Below are positions 47,701-55,200 of a stretch of 64,000 bases of DNA, piece by piece. Below the pieces are notes generated by a model. It saw only the letters and a program-made list of their open reading frames with translations. It made no database searches and was not told the DNA's origin. Made by a program: the position numbers and the translations under genes. The DNA is taken from assembly GCA_963922875.1 (NCBI GenBank), contig CAWUJH010000009.1, forward strand, positions 124,001 through 188,000, given 5' to 3'. The stretch is from Ketobacter sp963922875 (lineage in GTDB: Bacteria; Pseudomonadota; Gammaproteobacteria; Pseudomonadales; Ketobacteraceae). How positions within the stretch are numbered: position 1 is the first letter of the stretch; each line of letters begins with the position of its first letter.

Positions 47701-49189
47701 TGGCGTTATCAAATAAGTCCGTATTGTATTCAACGTATCCAGATAACTCTGATACCTGTTTGGTTAAGCTAACAATCATATCGAATTTTGAATCAGCCAC
47801 ATCCAATGGAATCGACTCCATTTTAATATTGGTCATAGCTTGAAACTGGCTGAACAATTCGTTTTCATCAGCCCCACCACTCACAGCACCAGAAAAGTCC
47901 TGTAACTGAAATCCCACTTGTGCCAGCGGCGTGTAACTGGGATTACGCGGCACATTCAATTGGTCCACAATCAGTTGAATGGGGGTATCCTGATGGGAAA
48001 GGCTTTCACTCAAAGTTTTTTTAACGCGATCGATATGCTCCCGCCATGTGGGATTACCTCTGACATCCACGCGTACCAGAACACCATTAACAAAAAAACC
48101 GATTAAAGGCTCCAGCTCTGTCACGAAACGCCCCGCCGTTGGCATACCAATGCAAAACTGATCCTGGTCAGCATGGCGCGCGAGTACCACTTGAAATGCA
48201 GCCATCAGCCCCATAAATAATGTCAGTTTTTGTTCACGACAAAAGGCCGTTAATAAATCGGTGGTGGTCTGAGGCAACACAAAGTGCCACTTGGAACCAT
48301 TGGTGGTTTGAATTGGAGGGCGGGGTCTGTCCGTGGGCAGATTCAACAGCGGTGCAACACCACTAATTTGCTGGCGCCAGAACTCGATCTCTGGTGCCAA
48401 ATGTTCGGCGCTGAGCCTTGCTTGCTGCCAACTCACAAAATCGGCGTATTGAATCGTTAAGGGTGGCAAGACCGGTTGATGGCCCTGTACCAATGAGGCA
48501 TAACCTATGGCGATTTCGCGGGCCAACAGGTTCTGAGACATACCGTCTGACACCAAATGATGTAAACAGGCCACAAACAGCTGCTGATTTTGCGCTGTAC
48601 CTCGGATATCAATTAAATGAAATCGATATAAAGGGCCTTGGGAAAGCTCGAAAGGTGTAAAAGCAAACTCTTTGATAGCTTCTCGAATTCGAGCATCGTA
48701 CAGCTCGGGCTTTTCAATATGAATGCTATGCAGGGCAAGCTCAAATTTCTGATAGGCATTGTACTTAGCTGTGGGTTCCCCTAGATCGTTTTCCCCCACG
48801 GTCATTCTCAAAACTTCGTGGCGTTTCAATACTGCATTTATGGCTTGCTCAAGCGCTTGTTTATTTAAATCGCCCGTGAACAAATATGCCATGGGTAGGT
48901 TATTGGCAATGGTACCTGGATTACGCTGCTCCATCGTCCATAACACCAGCTGATTATAGGACAGTGGCATGGAAGCATTGCGTGGAGCAACAGGGATAGC
49001 GGATTTTGCCCCGGAAACACGATTGGATTCCTGTAAAAACTCGATAATTTCTTGCTTTTTCTCTTTCAGTTCAAGTTTTAACTCAGTTGTTAAAGCACCC
49101 TGAGGCGCTTTAATTTTTAATTTATCACCGTCCAAAGTAATTTGGATATTAGCGCTACGTAACTGAGAAATTAATTCGAGCAATGTCAT
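32744..49189 (-). CDS. four-module nonribosomal peptide synthetase with terminal thioesterase
   Basis: A 5481-residue synthetase. Order with rough residues: TubC-type docking domain 1-55; C 65-500 (HHLVSDG); second C-like domain 535-975 (HHIIIDG); A 988-1475; T 1490-1560 (LGGHSLLA); C 1587-2023 (HHIITDG); A 2035-2540; T 2570-2620; C 2650-3100 (HHIVSDG); A 3115-3605; T 3635-3690 (LGGQSLLA); C 3703-4160 (HHIISDG); second C-like domain 4177-4617 (HHGVLDG); A 4623-5130; T 5150-5215; thioesterase 5230-5481 (nucleophile in GGQSLGG). Pocket residues read D-L-K-N-Y-G-S-D-V, D-L-K-N-F-G-S-D-I (twice) and D-I-W-E-M-T-A-D-D. No epimerisation or methylation domain is seen. It ends the assembly line and should release or cyclise the peptide. 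It starts 33 bp after the upstream NRPS gene. Confidence 0.95.
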   Translation of the reverse strand: MTLLELISQLRSANIQITLDGDKLKIKAPQGALTTELKLELKEKKQEIIEFLQESNRVSGAKSAIPVAPRNASMPLSYNQLVLWTMEQRNPGTIANNLPMAYLFTGDLNKQALEQAINAVLKRHEVLRMTVGENDLGEPTAKYNAYQKFELALHSIHIEKPELYDARIREAIKEFAFTPFELSQGPLYRFHLIDIRGTAQNQQLFVACLHHLVSDGMSQNLLAREIAIGYASLVQGHQPVLPPLTIQYADFVSWQQARLSAEHLAPEIEFWRQQISGVAPLLNLPTDRPRPPIQTTNGSKWHFVLPQTTTDLLTAFCREQKLTLFMGLMAAFQVVLARHADQDQFCIGMPTAGRFVTELEPLIGFFVNGVLVRVDVRGNPTWREHIDRVKKTLSESLSHQDTPIQLIVDQLNVPRNPSYTPLAQVGFQLQDFSGAVSGGADENELFSQFQAMTNIKMESIPLDVADSKFDMIVSLTKQVSELSGYVEYNTDLFDNATIKVLMDHLNSAIKAMVTDSSSLISTAPLVPEADLRNHLGAKDDEVILPLTATQMAFIQDVQLRPETKQYAIGFSYEIKGSIALSQLQQAIEATIADYSSIRARFVRSDLPATNDVYQIISPLPKYELEVIQFAAVEKLDLAVQRHFESWCYIAQNPFQDTLLRFQIITNGEGRHWLLMACHHIIIDGISGMVVLQRIIDRYQSLVLDSTLKASKDSWPEAIAASAETLDSEDSIAYWQQQAQTVAPLSFSQSAKWQQSTDYQIKRLKLKQDLLTGIKHYCRQHKTHPLNLYKLVMGLLVKLYCRPEQDFVLWDIQSGRSAETEDTVGVLYQQVANVIPLASLAEQSTAPEFFSMQRHYRRAIRNHTQLSLAKWNEILPQGTLNFQFNYFNFLAEVECNGSSSVPYFFSSHVDRTAQLFVKDFGPEVVVELWYDAGVFVDLNWLQRFESIIAQIVSDEARPFCQLDYLLDDEKTADAVWNHQPVPAPKMTDVVTGFQQQCAKTPAATALIYNDFSMTYQALDTLSNQMSHCLASLGVRAGDRVGICLGRSQWMVVAIWAVLKQRAAYVPIDSAYPSQRIEYILEDSVASALISERCLAERLPSAAGVRLWIDDFATQANSFPGTAPNHSIQVDDAIYTIYTSGSTGQPKGASVTHGGVTNLQHWYLDACQFSALDKTLIISAFGFDLTQKNLFAPLLAGGAVVIPAMEPFDAEVVVQQIKRHQITHINCAPSAFYSLVESCDNERAEALASLRWVYLGGEPIRLAALESWLQHPKTKAQLVNSYGPTECTDVVAYHPLSTIESSRDLIPIGKPIYDTELRLVDNAMAPVPHGLVGEIIIAGAGVGLGYLNKPELTQEAFVQPAVDSPLNTQTVWYKTGDLGRYWPDGNIEYIGRKDFQVKVRGLRIELGEIESALRAIPGISDALIIVHQDNLVAYGVSQDSACNNWQSQLRSVLPDYMVPNQLLLLPEWPLTPNGKIDRQALPDPLEGSAGTDYVAPRNDIEAGMVDIWSQVLKRSEIGIDDNFFELGGHSLLANQIVARVRRIYQIDLPIRELILHPTIRQQAEKVANNQKNALFAAIEPVTRDQRIPLSAAQQRLWLLDQIQPGNAAYHVPSIVKIKGNLDLDYLEQAFTAVVNRHEGLRTIILEDDQGPLQGFLTADYWPVLRINGRECSEQDLRKQVASLVAQPFELNQGPLFRAAFIATGDDETILIIVLHHIITDGWSNSLLIKEMAEAYLQLQTRDDVWFPALKLQYADYAFWQQQYFAQESFQQHVDYWCNLLADVPVLELPLDYARPALQTFNGKTFNFTLQHHTSVALQALAQEHQCTPFMVLLAIYTVFLQRYTGQDDFAIGTPIAGRDHTELEPIVGFFVNTLAIRVRPQSQLTFTHLLEMVKARTLADFEHQQVPFEQIVEELNPARDMSRSPIFQVMMAYQNLPGGDFAINDGQFGDIQLAPFEVENVTAKFEQTLTFWPGEQGLQGALTLNSDLFNDLSGERFVRHLINLCDAIAQEPDKALYEYQILAEEEISKQLIHWNQTETAYRLDQRIEHWIYEAAQQHSDNIALSCGQSSLTYRALIQRSSALYQSLVDTGIKKGDFVGLIMDRHEMLMPAIIGILQAGAIYVPIDSRYPADRITYICEQSNIRVMVSRREIHCEIPETIAQLWVEEVAEDSTTEFAHQPFSINDLIYVIYTSGSTGLPKGTGAYHRSEANLLHWYTKRFAMTAQDRVLLMSAIGFDLTQKNLFAPLIVGAQLVIPEFQEYDPYQLLDLIAEQKVTWINCAPSAFYPLADDPAQWEKLASLRYVFLGGEPINLDRLRPWLLQTRCKLVNSYGPTECTDIAAWHQIDPGQPLAAGQIPIGRPNDNVALYILGEQQELLPLGAVGELCISGAGVGPGYLNQPDLTSQVFLPNPFSSQAPSGHNRIYRTGDRARYLENGDILFLGRKDHQIKLRGYRIEVGEIQAVINSDENISDSLVAVIKSPQGIDQLVAWIASSKAVDGSTEKEVTRELQHKCRAALPSYMLPDAWVMLNEFPLTPNGKVDRKALPMPEWGNRDSLPVQPRNETEVLLQEIWQHVLQVSDVGIFDNFFSLGGHSLLATQVAARVLQRTGIKIQIRDLMAEPTIAALAARVNSSVASDSGLPLIAVSRQQRLPVSFAQQRLWLLDKIEGESTAYHIPVVLRLKGALDSQRLEQALRKVYNHHEGLRTVFPQDAEGPYQSILPIQDWPLPVTDLSVNQQLDDDVEFELKRLIAIELMTHFDLAKGPLFRARLFKLSTEEYVFCVVIHHIVSDGWSMNLLVKDLANCYAQLTQQSQAFLKPLAIQYADFALWQRQRLNDAERERLVQYWQHQLADVEALDLPLDFPRPPRLTHKGDSVTFELDKVVVGQLTGLAHSNDTTLFTVLMANFAVVLKYYSGQTDFCIGTPVAGREHTELESVVGFFVNTVAVRVLPKPELSVGEFIQQVKQTLMDGFSHQELPFEQIVETIDPQRDMSRAPIFQVMLAYQNLPEQNNSLPLGSTLGALELSAYDPGITASKYELNMNLWDNGDSGLAGSLQFNTDLFSRASISKLLQNFRALARCLSEANDCALSQLDFLPDSEKQRQLLEWNQTSINYPATTTVHAAIDIELLKRPHNKVITCGKDSLTAEQLFKLSNQFAHYLVAQEVAPGDRVAVCIERNLHLMSVLLGVLKAGATYVPLDPSYPKDRLDYIINSAAIKVVITETDIAANLPQPNSHHYWRDILVQLADFDSGTPKVAVSYEQPLYLIFTSGSTGTPKGTGVSHRSEMNLLHWYCNEFTLAESDNVLLLSAIGFDLTQKNLFAPLLCGATLVIPEFQEFDIQLITSLIHNAQITWLNCAPSALYPLQDETRFWSQLESLRLVFLGGEPINLERLANWLRQSNCQLINSYGPTECTDIAAWYPIHLERDLMAPALPIGRPNYNVELYVLGESLELLPVGAIGELCISGAGVGIGYINNPEQTAQAFVNNPYFPDTTLYRTGDRVRYRDDGIIEYLGRKDHQIKLRGYRIEVGEIQSVVRRLPAVLDCLVDIYTQENGVQSLVAWVSGDSIASVTEHSLQEHCKSLLPSFMVPEYWVMVSEFPLTPNGKIDRKKLPQPSIKLDANFEAPVTDLERRLAPFWVAILGVENIGRNHNFFQLGGQSLLATQLVSRVSSELDQIITVRTLFDNPTLAGFAKALSGESGHRDRPPIELCDYLEPAPLTYGQQRLWFFEQLNPGTATNNMPVALKLEGAFNPALIEMALNEIIRRHASLRTRFYASDSGEPLQQVIAQCELKLPIEDLSQLDEATAQQHLAQAIKENGQSSFDLGAEPLARARWVIKRSGPVPENYLLFCMHHIISDGASLVILFRELMTLYLAYSEKLPAPLPELNRQYIDYAHWQRNWLTDQTLENQLNYWKSQLAGAPALLELPLDFPRPAVQKNEGLTANFAFSHTLSERVLASCQEQGITPFMFLLAGWQILLAKYSGQNDVLVGVPSLGRHTPELEPVIGFFIQSLVLRGRLKDNPSVLDCLQNVRNTVLDAFSNSDVPIDLIVERLAIPRNAAYTPLVQVAFQLLDDASHGASSLLEASSSVNVAGAKIEMVSTDTQSAKFDLTLNVVQRENLFSLSLEYDRNLFKADTIERLLAQYCSLCEQMLDQMALPIKALSLEQSQHELLNGLGLSSTDFEDVIPLTAMQHDMFMDNLVNPASLQSSHGWVFEINNPRFNPQCWEQAIQYLTQAQPMLRTRFVSTDRPYLDMGYLAVSKTQQVTIKTIDLTDKLQEAKALAADLIYRPYAVETDSLVNHYLIKEGEDHYTAVIAVHHGVLDGSALNSYWLQLAEIYRQLSQHKAPTINAVSFKDFVRHDRATTDTQSVVEFWRAAFANVEPLDFTLPSPTPVPGKRVQVEERLTGAQWQSIKEYCRQHRITPALYFKCLYGLLINTYCRADADFLVQETYAGRIKNHGDALGCYIQEVPFIFSQQTLSANKPFSELVTYARQYQKTIKNYRNISIGQQRELSPHGRIGFMYNFYQFVSPAEFLGKTECPYSLASDPADNVQFVVTEQEGEVTLSLYYHRHLFNDYGFLARISALSDQVIGNHKQLMSELKWVIDPSESITLLETWNNTEKGYDLQQTVHNRFETQVIRTPQAIAIVDDSCSLTYQEVNERANQLAHWLQAQAVKINDLVGLYAERSCDFLVGILGIMKAGGAYVALDPKYPQDRIEYMIQNSEVSVLVTQSHLVGRIAGTGDSLAVICLDTDQQILNQLSTHNLGLPVKPEGRAYMIYTSGSTGMPKGAIVRHNGALNHIEAERDVLKFPAAFNFLQTAPASSDISVWQYLGPVICGGKVVVLDDVTQSEKLFTLVNRHQIQVVELVPVALQLLMEYVRTLPKAEQVFTELDWMMATGEAVSVDLVNDWLRLFPHIPVVNAYGPTEAADDVIQCAIHKPLPASQRSVPIGKPLANLGVYLVDDYLRLVPPGIPGEICIGGIGVGEGYWKNPEKTAASFVSNPFKEGDTLYRTGDLGRWLEDGSVEYLDRIDNQVKVRGFRIELGEVESALSSIAGVRENVVIIRDDLPGGTALAAYVVLSSDAHAEASEGLSAPEIRAALRAKLPDFMVPAAVSVLESLPLTPAGKIDRKSLPRPDSIQTASGEYTKPRNPTEQEIADVWQSLMNIEKISVKANFFELGGHSLIAVRIISRINKIFNTQLSVARLLTAQTIEQLALMVEQGSDLNQQLIPLSGKGGESLFLIHPIGGDVLCYTDLAQALAGEFSVYGIRAQGLDGLQAPVSNYNALIDQYVDLIKAQDDHGPYHLGGQSLGGIFALSVAQRLEALGCSVAGVVLIDSYSPEYLRRELPINDAMLTALFQSSGIQEVDALKQSDADIQSLFIKGQQLRLIPQELEFNHFKGLYEVAKNNHWLASQANLELPAAKVLHFTALDNPAAVPARESWNSQGMDFQFVEADGGHETIMQGAIAKNLAVRISQFLHNQE

Positions 49190-49222
49190 ATAATTTTTGT
49201 AATCCGACTTATTCTTAGGCGA

Positions 49223-52200
49223 TTATATTTCAAATTCTTCTAAATCTTCATCGTCATCCGCTGTGGTTTCGGCAGTTGACGATTGCAACCAGAGTGCATT
49301 TTCTACGTAGCTGGCCATGCCTTTTATGGTAGCTAGTTCCATTAACCTGCGCATGGAAAATTCCACTTGGTATAGCTCTTTGACTCGAGTGACAATTTGA
49401 ACCGCTAATAACGAATGGCCGCCAATATCAAAGAAATTATCTTCAATACTGATAGATTCCATTTTCAATACAGTCTGCCAAATCTCAGCAATCGCCTGTT
49501 CATAGTCTGTGGCTGGCGCTACGTATTGCTTTTGTTGCCAAAAATCTGCAGGGTCTGGTAACCGTCGACGATCAATTTTACCGTTGACGGTAACGGGAAT
49601 TTTATCAATGGGTATCACTAGTGCTGGCACCATGTATTCCGGTATTTCGCGACGTAAGATTTCTCTAATGGCCATTGAGTCCACGGAATCAAGGCCTTTG
49701 GCTGGCTCGATATAGGCCACAATACAATCGTCCTGCCTTAGATCTTTGGCTAATATCACCACAGCACTATCAATGCCAGATTGTCTTACTAACGCCTGTT
49801 CGATTTCTGCAGGCTCAATTCTATAACCCCGAATTTTAATTTGATTGTCGCGGCGACCGAAAAACTCTACGAGACCTGCTACATTGTAGCGGCCTATATC
49901 TCCCGTGTAGTAAATTCTATCCCTTGGATCCTGAGTGTGAGGATTGCGGGCAAAGCCATGACCCAAGGAGGAATCTTCTTCCGGCGGCCAGTAACCTACG
50001 GACAGGTATGGCGTGCGAATCACTATCTCCCCTACTTCACCAATACTGCACAGCTCACCAGATTCGTTCATAACCAGAATTTGCACCTGATCAATGCCCT
50101 GACCTAAGGGTAAAATACTGGGTAAGGAATCCGTTATTTTTGGAACATCAAATACCGCCATTACCTGAGGTGTTTCTGTGGTTCCGTAAAAATTAGCGAC
50201 CTGAGCCTCGGGAAGAAGTTCTTCTAATCCTTGTATCACGGCCTTAGTTAGCTTGTCGCCACCTAGGCCCACGAAGCGAACTGATGGACATTGCTGCTCA
50301 GTAGAATTCATTAGCACTTGAGCCATTGAAGGCGTCATATGCATTACCGAAATCCCATGCTGTTGTAGCCACTGTACAGTATTACCAGGGTCAGCAATCC
50401 AATCGGCTGGAGGAATATAAAGTTCCGCACCCAAAGCAAGAGGAACAAATATATCCCTAAGCAACGGATCATGTGCCAAACCGGAAAATAAGGTAAAACG
50501 ATCCTGACCAGTAAAATGGTATTGGCCAGAGTACCACTCTATAAAGTGAGCAACAGGTTCAAAGGTGCCCACAATGCCTTTTGGTTTACCCGTGGTACCA
50601 GAAGTAAATGCAATATAGGAATTGGCCGCTGGATTGTGCTGTGATTCTAGCGCACCGCTAAACGTCGAGCTTTCTAATACCTTTGCAACCACTGATACGG
50701 GAATGGTTTGAGCCCATTCGACTTCACTATGGCGAGTAGCATTTAGCAAGCACTTAGGTTGCGCCAACTCCACTATCCCCTGCAAACGCTCAACGGGATA
50801 TCCAGAATCGAGCACCGTGAATACGCCACCGACTTTTAATACAGCGAATATGGCAACGATTAAATCCGGGCTGCGTTCCGCATAAATTGCAACCACATCA
50901 CCCGCCTGAATCTGCTGGTTAGATTGCAAGTGATGGGCAACGCGATCACAAGCGTTCTTCAACTCAACATAGTTCATATCAGCATCATTAAACACGATGG
51001 CTCTGGCGTCTGGTGTTAATTCAGCATGTTCCAAAAATTTTGCAAAGGGACTGATATGGGAACCATGGACCAAAGGTGCTGTGGGACTGGGTAATAGTTT
51101 TCGGTCTTGGGGCTGACCCAGTCGTAACAAGTCTAATGGTTGATCCGGTTGCGCTATAAACTGTTCGAACAGACCCCCAAAATCCGCCATAAACCGTTCA
51201 ATGGTTGCGGCTGAAAACAGATCCGAATTGTATACCATTACTAAAGACAAACTATGATCGGCTTGTTCCGTAACGTAGAGATTCATTTCATATTTTGAAT
51301 GGATCTCATGTTCCTCTGGCACAAATGATTCGAAAATCAAATCGGAATCAACATTTTGCTGAGGTGGCAGGTTCAATAAATTTAACGACACCTGGAAAAA
51401 AGGCGTTCTGGAGGAATCCCTCGGTGGCCGTAAAGCTTCAACAATTTTCTCAAACGGCAACGCCTGGTGGGCATAGGCATCAAAGGTGGTTTCCCGAACC
51501 TTGCGTAGTAACCCGCGCACCGTTAGCTGCGATTCAAACTGGGTTGAAATCACCACCGTATTAATGAAAAAACCGATCAAATGTTCACTTTCAATTTGAT
51601 CACGACCAGCGATGGGAGTTCCGACATTGATACGATCTTGGCCGCTATAACGGGAAAGCAAGTGCTGATAGCATGCCATCAGCAACATAAACAGGGTGGC
51701 TCCTTCTTGCCGCGCAAACTGCTGCGCCTGAATTACCAGATTCGCATTTATCTGACTGTTATAGACAGCACCATGGCTGGTCAATACCGGTGGCCGCGAA
51801 TAGTCGGTGGGTAACTGTAGCACCTGACCTTCATTATCCAATTGCTCGCGCCAGTAGGCCAAGTGTGATTCCAGTACTGAGCCCGCTAACCACTGCCGCT
51901 GCCAGGCAGCAATATCCACATACTGAATGGGTAATGGGACTAAGTGGGGTTTACGACCGTGACAGAGTGCGTTGTAGATTTCGAGCAGCTCAGCCAGAAT
52001 AAGATCCATAGACCAGCCATCAGACACCATATGATGCATGGCACCTAACAACAGTGTCTCGCCTTTTGCCAAATCATCTTCAAGGTTTACCAGAACCCCT
52101 CGAATAAGAGGATCTGTCGCCAAATCAAACCCCTGACTGGTCTGTTCATGGGCAATTTTTTCTACGGCTTTCGCTTTCTCGTCGGCAGCTAAGTTCGACA

Positions 52201-55200
52201 GATCGATTACCTTAAGTATCAGCTCCCGTTCCGACTGAATGAACACTTGTGGCTCGCCGTTAATGGTTCGGAAATTACTTCGCAATGTCTCGTGGCGTTG
52301 TATGATTAAATTAAATGCCTGGCTAAATTTATCTGTATCGATTTTACCTTTGATGCGCAAAGCAACAGGCATGTTATAGGCTGCGGTACCTGGGTCCAAC
52401 TGATCCAGTAACCAGAGTTGCTGCTGCACAAAAGACAAGGGCAAAGACCCATTGCGATCAATAAACTGAATTGGGGGTAGGTCTTTATTTTGCTGGGCCC
52501 GTTTAACCGCGACCGCCAAATCCGCAATAGTGGGAGCCACAAACAATTCACGTACAGATAATGGAACATCCCAATGCTTGCGTATTCTGGAAACAATGCG
52601 GGTTGCCACAATCGAGTTCCCGCCAATCTGAAACAAATCATCAAGCACACCAATACTGGATGCACCCAACACTTCCTGCCAGATGGCTACCAGTTGAGTT
52701 TCAACCTCATTACGGGGAGCAACAAAAGGCATTGATGTTGTACTTTGTGCTTCTGGATCAGGCAGCGCTTTACGATCTATTTTACCGTTGGGCGTTAATG
52801 GCCACACATCCACAGCAATGATTAAATTGGGAATCATATGTTCCGGCAAAAAATCTCTTAAGGAATCTCTCCATTGTTCCGCTACGGGCGCGATTGGAGA
52901 TAACACATAGGCAACCAGTTGATCGTTATGAACCGTGACCAAACTGTCTTCCACACCATCAATGGCACGCAAGGCCATTTCAATTTCACCCAACTCAATA
53001 CGCAAGCCTCGCAGCTTAACTTGAAAATCCTTACGCCCAATATATTCAATTAAACCATCGGGTAAAAAGCGGGCTAAATCGCCGGTTCTGTAAAACCGTT
53101 GGTTGGTATAGGGGTCATTGACAAAAACTTCGTTAGTGAGCGCTTCCCGGTTAATGTATCCAAGCCCTACGGGAATACCGCCGATAACAATTTCCCCCGC
53201 TAAACCGGGAATGACTTGTTTAAACTGATCATCAACAATCTGAATGACGCTGTTAGGGATGGGAACGCCAATGGGCAAGCCATTCTGGTAAGGCTCCAGG
53301 GATAGGGCTTTATGATAGATCACAACATCGGTGCATTCTGTAGGGCCATAACTGTTCATTAGCTGACCCTGGCATTGGCTACTGCTGAGCCATGGATCTA
53401 TAGCGGAAAGTCGAATCGGTTCACCGCCCAACACCACCATTCGTACACTGGCCAGATGACTAAAACCTTCTTCTGCCCCCTCTTCCACCAAGGGATAAAA
53501 AGCGCTGGGCGCGCAATTAATCCAGGAGATCTTGTGGCTGTAAATTAACCCCAGGTATTGCTCGGCATCATAAAGATCCGTGGTGGGAATAACGAGCTTG
53601 GCTCCCACCAATAAAGGGGCGAATATATTTTTTTGGGTTAAGTCAAAACCTACAGAGCTCATCAGTAAGGTGGCATCTGCAGGTGATAAATTCAGAGAAT
53701 CAATATACCAGCGTTGCAAATTAACCGCTGAATTCTGGGTTACCAGAGCTCCTTTCGGTTGCCCCGTAGAGCCTGAAGTGTAGATTGCATAGAGCGGCCT
53801 ATTAGGTGCCAGCAGCAACTCTGGATTGGCACCAGACTGTCTTTGATTTGCATTCTCATCAACCAGATACACCGGCGTGTTTATTTCCGTTAGACAATTT
53901 TGGCTGGATGCGGAGGTCAATATCAACGTAGCTTCGCTGTCCTCAATCATGAAACGAATGCGAGCAACTGGATAAGCCGGGTCGACGGGAATATAGGTTG
54001 CCCCAATTTTAACACAGGCCAACACCGATTCTATGAACTCGAAGGAGCGGCTACAACAGACTACCACCCGCTGTCCTTCCCCTATTCCCCTCGCTGTTAA
54101 ATCTCGGGCCAGACCATTAACTCCATTATTCAGCTCAGCATAGGTACGTGTGCTCTCACCAAACACAAGCGCAACCTGATCGGGCATTTGCTTAACTATC
54201 GACTCAAAGCGATCTACTAAATTCCAAGGGGAAGATGCACTGTTCACCGGCTCAGTGGACGGTGTGCCCCACTGCGCAAGCTGCTGAGTCTCTCCCGCAG
54301 ACAAACACCGTAACTCATGAATCGATGTAATTTCATCAAACAGCATTTGCTCACTTAAATGGACGAATCGAGCAAGAAAGTTATGAGCATTAAATACAGT
54401 GGGATCATAGGCTAAGGTCAGCTGAATGCTATCGGCAAAGGCCGTCACCATCAATTGTACGGCGTTTTCTTTCTTGGGTAATACTGCGACACATTGCTCC
54501 CCTGTGGGCAATGCCTGCACGGACTTATAGCTATACATGAACTGTATTGGCCAATGGTGACAGGCTAATTCTTTTTGCTGTTGCGACACATAGTATTGCG
54601 CACCACTGGAAGAACTATTACTCAAAAACCAACTGGCCATTGATTCAGACTCTGACTGAGCCCACAGCGACTGGTTAAATCGGGTGGCATTAAATCCCCG
54701 TAAACAGCCTACGGCAGCACGATGATCAGCAGGTCTGGCATGGTTGGATTCCAACAGAACAAAATCGTTATCCGGCCGACAATACTTATGTAACAAAATT
54801 GCGTACAAACCACGAAAATAATCAGCTTGGGTGATATTGCTGGCGACACAATATTCGTTGATCGTTGCCACTTGACGATGGTCCAGTACGGCTGAAATTC
54901 GTGCATCGCCAAAAGGGGATAATAAATTCTTTTCAAACTCTTTGTATGCTTGCGAATAAGAAAAGCTAAGGGGTGTTACTTCGTTAAGAGTATTCTGCCA
55001 ATGAGCAATAGCCGCTGGTGTATCAAAAACATTGGGCTCGGGACTTAAGGCGTTGGGATGACCTTGATACTGGGCAACAATGCATTGCAGTAAACGAGAC
55101 TGAGAATAGCTATCCAACGCAATAATGTGGCTAACCATCACTAAGCGAAAACCACTTTCCTGGGATAAACAATAAAATCGAACCAGCGGAGTTTTGCCGT

